Positions 56,722 through 64,000 of a stretch of DNA of 64,000 nucleotides are shown one piece after another; position 1 is the stretch's first letter; the number at the start of each line of letters is the position of its first letter. The DNA is from Siccirubricoccus deserti (GTDB lineage: Bacteria; Pseudomonadota; Alphaproteobacteria; Acetobacterales; Acetobacteraceae), in assembly GCF_014283215.1 (NCBI RefSeq), contig NZ_JACOMF010000006.1, forward strand, positions 62,001-126,000, read 5' to 3'. Below the pieces are notes generated by a model that saw nothing but the letters and a program-made list of their open reading frames with translations, had not been told where the DNA came from and did no database searches. The position numbers and the translations under genes were made by a program.

Positions 56722-56752
56722 AAGTGGGCGCCGCCCCGCGCGGCGCCCGCTT
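56722..56752 (+). terminator. GC hairpin after aceA
   Basis: aagtgggcgccgc 56722-56734 pairs with gcggcgcccgctt 56740-56752 (one G-U), 5-base loop, 4 bases after the aceA stop. It separates aceA from the tiny gene at 56780 and could act as a partial terminator. Confidence 0.6.
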
Positions 56753-56779
56753 TCCCCACAGGCAGGAGGAGCGCTTCCC

Positions 56780-56989
56780 ATGTCCCATGACAATTACGAC
56801 GACGGCCTGGTGCATTCCCACGGCTGGGCCACCCAGCAGCCGGCCCATACGACCGGCCATGCCTCTCGCCGCGCCGAGGTCGCCGCCGCCATGGCGCAGC
56901 ACCCGGAGGAGACGGAGCTCTTCGACGACGGGCTGGTCCACGCCCATGGCTGGGCCAGCGCCGAGCGCGGCCGGATGGCGCCGCGCTGA
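56780..56989 (+). CDS. Tiny protein with duplicated 'DDGLVHxHGWA' motif
   Basis: 69 residues, ATG preceded by aggagga 8 bases upstream, so clearly translatable. Residues 6-17 ('YDDGLVHSHGWA') and 48-59 ('FDDGLVHAHGWA') are near-identical, separated by a Thr/His/Ala-rich stretch. His- and acid-rich, so metal binding is conceivable. No signal peptide or membrane segment. It follows aceA by 62 bases on the same strand. I do not recognise the family; similar short proteins near aceA in related genomes would be the test of a link. Confidence 0.75.
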   Translation: MSHDNYDDGLVHSHGWATQQPAHTTGHASRRAEVAAAMAQHPEETELFDDGLVHAHGWASAERGRMAPR

Positions 56990-57094
56990 GCGGCCGCAAG
57001 CGGGGCAGGGCCGATGAGACTGCCCATTTGGTGCGGGCTGAGCGGAGCTTGTCCTACCCCACCAGCCCTGGCCGATGGCGCAGGCCGAGGCGCA

Positions 57095-58075
57095 TCACCG
57101 GGCGGCCAGCGCCCGCGCGAAGACCGCCGGATCCACATTGCCGCCGCTGACGACGACGCCGAGAACGCGCCCCCGCGTCGCCAGCTTGCCGGCCAGCACC
57201 GCGGCCAGCGCCACCGCACCGCCCGGCTCGACGACGATCTTCAGATGCTCGAAGGCGAAGCGCATGGCGCGGAACACCTCGGCCGGGGTCACTGCGACAC
57301 CGCCGGCCAGGCGCGGCTGGTTGAGCGCGAAGGTGATGGCGCCCGGCTGCATCGACAGCAGCGAATCGCACAGCCCGTCGCCGCTGCCGTTATTGGCGAT
57401 GCGCCGGCCGGCGGCGAGGCTGCGGCGGGTGTCGTCCCAGCCCTCCGGCTCCACCGCCCAGACCTCGGCGGCCGGTGCCAGCGCCTCCATCGCCAGGGCG
57501 CAGCCGGCGGTCAGCCCGCCGCCGCCGGTGCAGACCGCCAGTGCATCCAGGGCCAGCCCCAGCGCCTTGGCATCCTCGACCAGCTCGATCGCCAGCGTGC
57601 CCTGGCCGGCGATGACATGCGGGTGGTCGAAAGGCGGGATCAAGGTTGCGCCATGCTCGGCGGCCAGGGCTTCCGCCAGCCGGTCGCGGTCGGTGGTGGC
57701 GCGGTCGAAGGTGATGATCTCGGCGCCCCAGCGTCGCGTGCTCTCGACCTTGATCGCCGGCGCATCGGCCGGCATGGCGATGATGGCGCGCATGCCGAGC
57801 TGATGCGCCGCGCAGGCGGTCGCCTGGCCATGGTTTCCCGAGGAATGGGTGACCACGCCGCCCTGCCGGGCCGCCGCATCCATCAGCAGCGCCGCATTGG
57901 TGGCGCCACGCAACTTGAAGCTGCCGGTTTTCTGCAAAGGCTCCGGCTTCACCAGCACGGTGCCGCTGGTGAGCCGGTCCAGCAGCGGGTGGCGCAGCAG
58001 CGGCGTGCGCAGGACCCGGCCGCGCAGCCGCCCGGCCGCAGCCTCGACATCGGCGAAGCTGACGGTCTCGCTCAT
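57095..58075 (-). CDS. Threonine/serine dehydratase-like PLP enzyme
   Basis: 326 residues from the ATG at 58075, which overlaps the preceding FAD oxidoreductase stop (ATGA). The PLP lysine sits in 'KTGSFKLRGATNAALLM'. 'VTHSSGNHGQATACAAHQLG' binds the carboxylate, and 'VCTGGGGLTAGCALAMEAL' is the phosphate-binding glycine loop. Typical serine/threonine ammonia-lyase or racemase fold, fold type II, without the C-terminal ACT domain of biosynthetic IlvA. Its partner, an amino-acid-oxidase-like enzyme, suggests a joint role in degrading a hydroxy amino acid. Confidence 0.9.
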   Translation of the reverse strand: MSETVSFADVEAAAGRLRGRVLRTPLLRHPLLDRLTSGTVLVKPEPLQKTGSFKLRGATNAALLMDAAARQGGVVTHSSGNHGQATACAAHQLGMRAIIAMPADAPAIKVESTRRWGAEIITFDRATTDRDRLAEALAAEHGATLIPPFDHPHVIAGQGTLAIELVEDAKALGLALDALAVCTGGGGLTAGCALAMEALAPAAEVWAVEPEGWDDTRRSLAAGRRIANNGSGDGLCDSLLSMQPGAITFALNQPRLAGGVAVTPAEVFRAMRFAFEHLKIVVEPGGAVALAAVLAGKLATRGRVLGVVVSGGNVDPAVFARALAAR

Positions 58076-59193
58076 GTGGCTTGCCCTCCGAAGCGCCTCG
58101 GGTCGCACAACGGCACCGCCGCCGCCAGATCGGCGTCGGGCGCCATGCCGTTGACCAGCGCGGCCAGCAGCCGGCCCGCCGCCGGCGCGGTCTGGATGCC
58201 GTAGCCGCCCTGGCCGACCATCCAGAAGAAGCCCGCCTCGCGGGCCTCGCCGACGGCGAGGCCGCGGTCGGGCGTGAAGCTGCGCAGCCCGGCCCATTTG
58301 TGCTCGATCCGGGCGACCGGGATGTCCAGCGCCTGCTGCATGCGGTCGATGGCGATGGCGACGTCCATCTCCTCCGGTTGAGCGTCGAGCGGGAGGCTGT
58401 CGGTCTCGTCCGCCGGCGAGATCATCAGCTTGCGTCGTGCTTCCGGCCGGACGTACCAGTTGTGGTCGACATCGCCGAGCAGCGGCCATTCCGTGCAGTC
58501 ATGCGCACCGGGGTCGATGATGCAGGCGGTGCGGCGCTTTGGCTGCAGCCCGATGATGCCGACCCCGGCAAGTGCCGCCACCTCGTCCCCCCACGCCCCG
58601 GCGGCATCGACCAGCACCGGCGCGGCGAAGACGGCGCCGGAGGCGACCTCGGCATGCCACAGCCCGGCCGTTTTCCAGATCCGCCCGGCGCGGTGGCGCA
58701 GCGCCAAGGTGCCGCCGCGCTCGCGCAACTGGCGCAGGAAACCCTGGTGGATGGCGGCGACGTCGAGGTCGAAGCAATCGGTCTCGATGGCCGCCAGCAC
58801 CGCGTAGCCGGGGCGCAGCGGCGGCACCATGGCGTGCAAGGCCGACAGCGGCAGCGGCCGGATATCACTGCCCTCGGCGATCATCGCTTCCAGATGCGCC
58901 ACCTGGCCGGGCGGCGCGAGATGCACCACGTCGCGCCGCCGGGTCAGCGGTGCCGCGGCGAAGCCTGGTGGCGGGGTGTCGAAGAAGGCACGGGAGGCGG
59001 CGGTGAGGATGCGCGCGTCCGGGCTGCCATAGTTGCGGATCCAGATGGCAGCGGAACGGCCGGTGGCATGGAAGCCGGCGACCTCCTCGGCTTCCAGCAG
59101 CGCCACGCGGCGGCTGGCCGAGAGATGCGCGGCGGCGGTGGCGCCGGCCATGCCCGCGCCAATGACGATGGCCTCGACGGAATGGGTGTCCAT
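58072..59193 (-). CDS. FAD-dependent oxidoreductase, DAO / D-arginine dehydrogenase-like
   Basis: 373 residues from the ATG at 59193. Dinucleotide-binding 'EAIVIGAGMAGATAAAHLSA', then 'VALLEAEEVAGFHATGRSAA', with further DAO-family blocks 'PVLVDAAGAWGDEVAALAGV', 'AGLRSFTPDRGLAVGEAREA' and 'GFFWMVGQGGYGIQTAPAAG'. Oxidises an amine of a D-amino or N-substituted amino acid. Upstream, in the same transcript, comes nothing; downstream the dehydratase follows with a 4-base overlap, so the imino/keto product could be handled in sequence. Confidence 0.92.
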   Translation of the reverse strand: MDTHSVEAIVIGAGMAGATAAAHLSASRRVALLEAEEVAGFHATGRSAAIWIRNYGSPDARILTAASRAFFDTPPPGFAAAPLTRRRDVVHLAPPGQVAHLEAMIAEGSDIRPLPLSALHAMVPPLRPGYAVLAAIETDCFDLDVAAIHQGFLRQLRERGGTLALRHRAGRIWKTAGLWHAEVASGAVFAAPVLVDAAGAWGDEVAALAGVGIIGLQPKRRTACIIDPGAHDCTEWPLLGDVDHNWYVRPEARRKLMISPADETDSLPLDAQPEEMDVAIAIDRMQQALDIPVARIEHKWAGLRSFTPDRGLAVGEAREAGFFWMVGQGGYGIQTAPAAGRLLAALVNGMAPDADLAAAVPLCDPRRFGGQAT

Positions 59194-59276
59194 CAGGCCA
59201 TGGTCCACGCTGCCGCGGCCGGCGGCAAGCGCTGGCCGCTGATGCCCCGGGTGCTTTCACCCGGGGCGATTCCGCT

Positions 59277-60626
59277 CTAGCGATCCGGGTTGCGGGCGGG
59301 CGGCATTCCGGTGCCGGGGGTGGCGCGCTTGCGGTCGTCGTCCACCTCCACCTCGGTATGGCGGACGGTGTCGGAGACGGTCTCGACCCGCTCGCCGGCC
59401 TGCTTCCGCACCACCACCTCCTCCCGTACCCGGGCCTCCTTGCTGACGACGGCCTCCTCCGAGGTTTCCGTCGCCTCGATGACGCGGTCGGTGAAATCGG
59501 CACGGTCGGCATCGGACAGCGGCCGGTCCACCGGGCGGCGCTCAACTTCCACCCGTTCCTCGTGCAGCGTCACCTGCTCCTGCACCGGGGTTTCGACGAC
59601 ATAGGTGCGGACCCGGACCCGGCCGTGGCCGGTCTCTCGCTTGCCGACCCGCAGGCGTTCCTCGACCAGCGGGATCGCCTCCTCCTCGCCGGTGGCGGCG
59701 GTGCGGCCGCCCTGGGCCGCCGGGCGTGCCGGTTGCGCAGGCGTCATCGCATCACCCACGGGCTCGGCGGCCAAGCCAGTGCGCGTGCCGTCGGAACTAG
59801 GGCCGATCACCGCGTCTCCGGCATAGGCCGAGTAGGGCGCAGTGGTGACCGCCTCGCCGGTCCAGCCGCCGGCACGCCATTCCGCCTCGCGCGCGTCGAG
59901 GTCGACCGCGCCATGTCGTTCGAAGGCGTCCATCACCGCCTCGACCTGGTCGTCGGACGCCTGGACGGCGACCATGATGCCGCCGCGCCGCAGCCCTTCG
60001 GCATAGGTGGCACGGTCCTCGTCCGGCATGAACAAGTCGCGCAGCGAGGCGAGGAAGCCGTGATGCTCCTCGCTGCGGCGCTCGGTGGTGCCAGCGGTCA
60101 CATTCTCGCTGCCGGCGGCGGTGACGGTGACACGGTTGCGATCGATGCCATGCTGCTGCACCAGTGTTTCCACCGTGCGTTCCGCCTCGGCGCGGGAATC
60201 AAAAAGCCCGGTAATCGTGCGCATGTATTGCCTCTCCTGTTGTTGTGCCGCGGGGGGAAGGTGGTCGATGCGGACGTCCTGGCGGCGGAGCGTGACGGTC
60301 GCGGTCTCGCGCCGCTCGGTCACTGGCAGCCGCAGCCGGAGCTCCTCGCGCAGCACCAGCCGGCGTTCGACCACCAGCACCTCCTCCACCACCGGGATAA
60401 CCAGGCTGCCCGCCTCCTCCCGCACCGGCGGCGGCTCGGCCACGGTCCGGCCTATCGGCACGCGGGTGATCTCGACCTCGCGGCGGCGCAGCGTCTCCTC
60501 CACCAGCCGCTGCTCCGCAGTGGTGGTGACGGCGACGCGGACGCGGCCGGTCGGGCGCCTCGCCCGTTCGATCGTCAGTCTTTCCTCGATCAGGGGGATG
60601 ACGGTCTCGGCCCGCTCTTCCTGCAT
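59277..60626 (-). CDS. Fused YsnF/AvaK-type (DUF2382) stress protein
   Basis: 449 residues from the ATG at 60626 (an in-frame start at 60692 is possible). The first part (about residues 1-125) is a DUF2382 unit with 'VIPLIEERLTIERARRPTGR', 'VIPVVEEVLVVERRLVLREE' and a Glu/Arg repeat. The second part begins at an internal ATG (60224), 'MRTITGLFDSRAEAERTVET', a general-stress 17 kDa-like fold, followed by a linker and a second DUF2382 ('AIPLVEERLRVGKRETGHGR'). Normally these are two adjacent genes; no stop separates them here, yet aggagagg stands 6 bases before the internal ATG. Tolerance to drying, heat or oxidation is the usual association. Confidence 0.8.
   Translation of the reverse strand: MQEERAETVIPLIEERLTIERARRPTGRVRVAVTTTAEQRLVEETLRRREVEITRVPIGRTVAEPPPVREEAGSLVIPVVEEVLVVERRLVLREELRLRLPVTERRETATVTLRRQDVRIDHLPPAAQQQERQYMRTITGLFDSRAEAERTVETLVQQHGIDRNRVTVTAAGSENVTAGTTERRSEEHHGFLASLRDLFMPDEDRATYAEGLRRGGIMVAVQASDDQVEAVMDAFERHGAVDLDAREAEWRAGGWTGEAVTTAPYSAYAGDAVIGPSSDGTRTGLAAEPVGDAMTPAQPARPAAQGGRTAATGEEEAIPLVEERLRVGKRETGHGRVRVRTYVVETPVQEQVTLHEERVEVERRPVDRPLSDADRADFTDRVIEATETSEEAVVSKEARVREEVVVRKQAGERVETVSDTVRHTEVEVDDDRKRATPGTGMPPARNPDR
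60231..60238 (-). promoter_or_regulatory. Internal ribosome-binding site
   Basis: aggagagg on the minus strand lies 6 bases before the ATG at 60224, inside the fused DUF2382 frame. It would allow a separate 315-residue product (59277-60224). Confidence 0.6.
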
Positions 60627-60813
60627 GCCTTGGGCCTTTCCGCCAGACAGCGGCCCAACGGCGCGTGGCCCCCGGATGTTCCTGCCGGTCACGCATCATC
60701 ACACGACGCGACCACCCGTTGTCACACCCGTCCGGAACGCCGTAGGTTACCGTCTGGGGTCGGAACAGGCCTGGCTAACGACGGTGGGAATTCCGCCGCA
60801 AGGGAGACCAAGG

Positions 60814-62190
60814 ATGGCAGACAAGGAATTCACCCGCGACGGCGTGAGCCGCCGGCAGGTGCTGCGCGCAGGGGCAGGGGTGCTCGCGGCCGGGGCGGTC
60901 GCCGCGCCGATGGTGCATGCGCAGGGCACTGGCGGGACGCTCCGCTGCGGCTTCTGGGACCACTGGGTCCCGGCCGGCAACGGCATCCTCCGCGAGCTCG
61001 CCAAGGAATGGGGCGACAAGAACCGGGTCGACGTCCAGCTGGACTTCGTCACCTCCAACGGCAACCAGATCCTGCTGACGATCAATGCCCAGGCGCAGTC
61101 CCGCACCGGCTACGACCTGATGTCCTTCCCGACCTGGGAGCCGTCCAACCACGCCCGGATGCTGGAGCCGGTGGACGACATCATGGGTCGGCTGATCCAG
61201 AAGTACGGCCCGGTGAACCCGGCGGGCGAGTACCTTGGCAAGCAGGACGGGGTGTGGCGCGCCGTCCCCGCCGTCTCCGGCACCCAGATGAAGCCGCCCT
61301 GCGTGCGCTTCGACCTGTTCAAGCAGCACGCCGGCATCGACATCCGCGAGATGTGGCCGGCCGAGCCGAAGCCCGGCCCGACCGCCAGCACCTGGAACTG
61401 GGAGACCTTCGCGGTCGCTGCGGAGAAGTGCAACGCCGCCGGCTTCCCCTTCGGCCTGCCGATGGGCTCCTTCACCGATGCGGTGGATTGGGTCGGCGCG
61501 CTGATGACCAGCTACGGCGCCCATCTGATGGATGAGAAGGGCAATCCGACGGTCCGCAACAACCCGAAGCTGCGGACCGCGGTCGACATGCTGGTGCGGA
61601 TCTCGAAGACCCTGCCGAACGACGTCTGGGCCTGGGACGACGGCGGCAACAACCGCGCGCTGATCTCCGGCCGCTCGGCGCTGATCTTCAACCCGCCCTC
61701 GGCCTGGGCGGTGGCGAAGCGCGATGCGCCGCAGGTGGCGGAGAATTGCTGGACCGTGCCGATGCCGGCCGGGCCGGAGGGCCGCTTCCAGCCCTACCTG
61801 CCATATTTCTGGGGCATCTGGAACTTCAGCCGGGCCAAGCCGGCGGCGAAGGCCTTCCTGGAGTTCCTGTCGCAGCGCGAGCAGGCCGAGCGGCAGACCA
61901 ATACCTCCAATGGCTACGACATCCCGCCCTTCCCGAGCATGGCCGACTTCAAGGTGTGGGAGACCGAAGGGCCGCCGGTCGGCTCGGTCTACAATTACCC
62001 GCTGAAGCCGCACCACAATGCGCGCACCTCGGTGGCAATGGCGCCGGCCCCGGCGGCGCTGGCGGTGCAGGCCTACAACCAGGGCCTGAACACCAAGCTC
62101 ATCGCCCGCATCGTCCAGGGCGGCGAAAGCGCGGACCAGGCGATGGCCTGGGTCGAGCGGGAGCTGAACACCATCCGCCGCGGCGGCTGA
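60814..62190 (+). CDS. Extracellular solute-binding protein, family 1 (sugar ABC), Tat-exported
   Basis: 458 residues, ATG with aagg just upstream and gggaga further. The Tat signal 'VSRRQVLRAGAGVLAAGAVA' (SRRxxL, cleavage near 'VHAQ') sends a folded protein to the periplasm. Family-1 features: 'GGTLRCGFWDHWVPAGNGIL', 'DLMSFPTWEPSNHARMLEPV', 'NNRALISGRSALIFNPPSAW', 'PYLPYFWGIWNFSRAKPAAK'. Binds a sugar or polyol for the permeases that follow. The 127-base gap after it contains a hairpin and the 12-base palindrome gcagcatgctgc (62285-62296), typical of SBP over-expression relative to permeases. Confidence 0.93.
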   Translation: MADKEFTRDGVSRRQVLRAGAGVLAAGAVAAPMVHAQGTGGTLRCGFWDHWVPAGNGILRELAKEWGDKNRVDVQLDFVTSNGNQILLTINAQAQSRTGYDLMSFPTWEPSNHARMLEPVDDIMGRLIQKYGPVNPAGEYLGKQDGVWRAVPAVSGTQMKPPCVRFDLFKQHAGIDIREMWPAEPKPGPTASTWNWETFAVAAEKCNAAGFPFGLPMGSFTDAVDWVGALMTSYGAHLMDEKGNPTVRNNPKLRTAVDMLVRISKTLPNDVWAWDDGGNNRALISGRSALIFNPPSAWAVAKRDAPQVAENCWTVPMPAGPEGRFQPYLPYFWGIWNFSRAKPAAKAFLEFLSQREQAERQTNTSNGYDIPPFPSMADFKVWETEGPPVGSVYNYPLKPHHNARTSVAMAPAPAALAVQAYNQGLNTKLIARIVQGGESADQAMAWVERELNTIRRGG

Positions 62191-62317
62191 TTCCATGCGG
62201 CTGCCCAGGGGGACTCCCAGAAGGGGCTGAACCCCCGGGCGGCCGCACCGGCCGGACCCGAGGCGCGGGCGGCATCAGCCGTCCGCAGCATGCTGCATCG
62301 CTCCACAGGAGATTCCG

Positions 62318-63259
62318 ATGGCCGCGGATGGCACTCTCGCCGCCGGCGCACCGCGTACTGCCGGGCATGGCCGGGCAACGACGCTGGAACGCTTCGCACG
62401 GCGTCGCTCGACGATCGCCTTCATGATGACCCTGCCGCTGATCCTTGTGGTCGCAGGGCTGGTCGCCTACCCCGCCGGCTACGGCATGTATCTGTCGACA
62501 CTCAATCGCCGGATGACCGAGAACATCGGCTTCGGCAATTTCGAGATCCTGTTCGACAGCGACACCTTCTGGAACGTCGCCTGGCAATCCTGCATCTTCG
62601 CCATCACCGCGGTGGTGCTGAAGGCGCTGATCGGCTTCTGGCTGGCGCACATGCTGCACGACATCCCCGCCAAGGGGCAGCGCAAGTGGCGCGGCATGCT
62701 GCTGATCCCCTGGGTGATCCCGCCGGCGCTGTCGACGCTCGGCTGGTGGTGGATGTTCGATCCTTCCTACGGCTCGATCAACTGGCTGTTCTCGGTGGTC
62801 GGCGGGCCGCAGATTCCCTGGCTGGGCGAGCCCTGGTGGGCCCGCGCCTCCATCATCATCGTCAACGTCTGGTACGGTGCCCCATTCTTCATGATCATGT
62901 ACCTGGCGGCGCTGAAATCGGTGCCCGACCAGCTGTATGAGGCGGCAGCGATCGACGGCGCCACCGGGCTGCAGCGGCTGCGCTACGTGACCCTGCCGAT
63001 GATGGCGAACATCATCTCCATCACCGTGCTGTTCAGCCTGATCGTCACCTTCGCCAATTACGATATCGTCCGGGTGCTGACCAACGGCGGGCCGCGCGAC
63101 CTGACGCATGTCTTCGCCAGCTACGCTTTCCAGGTCGGCATCCTGTCGGGGAACATCCCGCGCGGCGCCGCGGTGTCGCTGTTCATGTTCCCCATCCTGG
63201 CGATCTGCGCCTTCTTCGTCCTCCGCGGCGTGACCCGGCGCAACAAGGAGCAGATGTGA
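62318..63259 (+). CDS. Sugar ABC transporter permease, MalF/UgpA type
   Basis: 313 residues, six membrane segments. 'RRSTIAFMMTLPLILVVAGL' opens the first helix; the cytoplasmic EAA loop is 'LYEAAAIDGATGLQRLRYVT' then 'LPMMANIISITVLFSLIVTF'. 'VIPPALSTLGWWWMFDPSYG' and 'GGPRDLTHVFASYAFQVG' are MalF/UgpA landmarks. Pairs with the next gene, whose start overlaps its stop by one base (TGATG). Confidence 0.95.
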   Translation: MAADGTLAAGAPRTAGHGRATTLERFARRRSTIAFMMTLPLILVVAGLVAYPAGYGMYLSTLNRRMTENIGFGNFEILFDSDTFWNVAWQSCIFAITAVVLKALIGFWLAHMLHDIPAKGQRKWRGMLLIPWVIPPALSTLGWWWMFDPSYGSINWLFSVVGGPQIPWLGEPWWARASIIIVNVWYGAPFFMIMYLAALKSVPDQLYEAAAIDGATGLQRLRYVTLPMMANIISITVLFSLIVTFANYDIVRVLTNGGPRDLTHVFASYAFQVGILSGNIPRGAAVSLFMFPILAICAFFVLRGVTRRNKEQM

Positions 63260-64000
63260 TGTCGGCCACCACCGCAACCGTCGGCGGCGGCATCGCCCGC
63301 AAGGTCGGCTCGCTCCACAGGGAGCGCCGCTGGGCCCTGGTCACCGCCTATATCTCGCTGGTCTTCAGCGCCATCATCATGCTGGCGCCACCCTTCTACA
63401 TGCTGATCACCAGCCTGAAGACCAGCGCCGAGATCGCCGACCAGAAGGGCAACCCCTGGATCGTGCGCAACCCGACGCTGATGAATTACTGGGAGCTGAT
63501 GACCGACAAGCTGTTCCAGGGCTTCTTCATCAACAGCGTCATCGTCACCGTCATCGTCGTGGTGTTGACCATGGTGATCTCGGTGCTGGCGGCCTTCGCC
63601 CTGGCGCGGATGCGCTTCTTCGGCAGCCAGGTGCTGGCGACCGGCGTCTTTCTCACCTACCTGGTGCCGGACACGCTGCTGTTCATCCCCTTATACCAGA
63701 TCGTCGGCGGGCTGGGGCTGCTGAACTCGATCTGGGGGCTGGTGCTGGTCTACCCGACTCTGACGGTGCCCTTCTGCACCTGGATCATGATCGGCTACTT
63801 CGCCTCCATCCCGAAGGAGCTGGACGAGGCGGCGCTGATCGACGGCGCCAATTGGATGCAGATGCTGACCAAGATCTTCATCCCGGTGGCGCTGCCCGGC
63901 ATCATCGCCGCGACCATCTTCGCCTTCACTGTCTCCTGGGCGGCTTTCGTCTACCCGACCGCCTTCGTCACCACGCCGGACCAGATGCCGCTGACCATCG
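63259..64000 (+). CDS. Sugar ABC transporter permease, MalG/UgpE type (3' end outside window)
   Basis: At least 247 residues before the window ends. Starts 'MSATTATVGGGIARKVGSLH' with helix 1 in 'AYISLVFSAIIMLAPPFYML'. Contains 'NYWELMTDKLFQGFFINSVI', then helices through 'TMVISVLAAFALARMRFFGS' and 'YLVPDTLLFIPLYQIVGGLG'. The ATPase-contact loop is 'DEAALIDGANWMQMLTKIFI'. Makes the channel with the preceding permease; the ATPase gene, if present, lies beyond the window. Confidence 0.93.
   Translation, partial: MSATTATVGGGIARKVGSLHRERRWALVTAYISLVFSAIIMLAPPFYMLITSLKTSAEIADQKGNPWIVRNPTLMNYWELMTDKLFQGFFINSVIVTVIVVVLTMVISVLAAFALARMRFFGSQVLATGVFLTYLVPDTLLFIPLYQIVGGLGLLNSIWGLVLVYPTLTVPFCTWIMIGYFASIPKELDEAALIDGANWMQMLTKIFIPVALPGIIAATIFAFTVSWAAFVYPTAFVTTPDQMPLTI

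Noticed and set aside
59358-61535. 725-residue plus-strand frame spanning the stress protein and binding protein genes
   Set aside because: Crosses two convincing genes in other frames and is low in recognisable structure.

Overview
The window is a GC-rich (roughly 70%), densely coding stretch of chromosome. Gene content and order point to an alphaproteobacterium, most likely Acetobacteraceae (Roseomonas-like). The main reasons are the block yebC-ruvCAB-ybgC-tolQRAB-pal-cpoB-tilS-ftsH-folP-glmM, a zapA / 6S RNA / 5-formyl-THF cyclo-ligase neighbourhood, an efp-suhB-MotA-like-MotB-like block, and a Bug/TctC-type periplasmic binding protein. The family assignment comes from resemblance, not from a search. 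I see no rRNA, tRNA, CRISPR array, transposase or integrase; the window looks like stable core genome with some accessory transporters.

Layout. 1-568: 3' part of an OmpR-type response regulator, then about 500 bases without a convincing gene but with a perfect 13-bp inverted repeat. 1.1-6.2 kb (minus strand): elongation factor P, an inositol-monophosphatase-family enzyme, an OmpA-like lipoprotein-sized periplasmic protein, a MotA/TolQ/ExbB-like channel and a 532-residue coiled-coil MotB-like protein, which together look like a non-flagellar ion-driven envelope machine. 6.4-9.2 kb: a Uma2-family protein and the two EF-P modification enzymes EpmB and EpmA. 9.4-13.7 kb (minus): DUF2171 protein, FkbM methyltransferase, metallophosphatase, thiE, class I aldolase and an unknown protein. 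13.8-16.5 kb (plus): ZapA with its small partner, probable 6S RNA, 5-FTHF cyclo-ligase and a YmdB-type phosphodiesterase.

17.2-34.1 kb is a long plus-strand run joining recombination (ruvCAB), the Tol-Pal envelope system, tRNA-Ile lysidine synthesis (tilS), membrane proteolysis (ftsH), folate (folP), cell-wall precursor (glmM) and thiamine (thiD) genes. Many are separated by a few bases or overlap as ATGA. 34-44.5 kb is mixed: AI-2E family permease, acyl-CoA dehydrogenase, Crp/Fnr regulator, DUF1674 (SDHAF4-like) protein, HtpX, cytochrome c, ketopantoate reductase family protein, a DUF2786/HExxH pair, a Bug-type binding protein, a glyoxalase-fold protein and a YdhR-like monooxygenase.

44.6-64 kb: a SulP transporter, a LivK-type binding protein, flagellar motA with a frameshifted motB, a family-5 peptide-type ABC binding protein with two permeases but no ATPase, a SYLF protein, a divergent ScfR/RamB-like regulator and isocitrate lyase pair, a tiny repeat protein, a threonine-dehydratase-like enzyme coupled to an FAD oxidoreductase, a fused YsnF-type stress protein, and the start of a sugar ABC transporter cut off by the window end.

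Most noteworthy: the motB frameshift, the uncharacterised MotA/MotB/OmpA-like trio, the complete EF-P lysylation set, the 6S RNA candidate, the duplicated 'DDGLVH' mini-protein behind aceA, the aceA/regulator operator region, and strong unexplained inverted repeats at 708-747 and 37931-38033.
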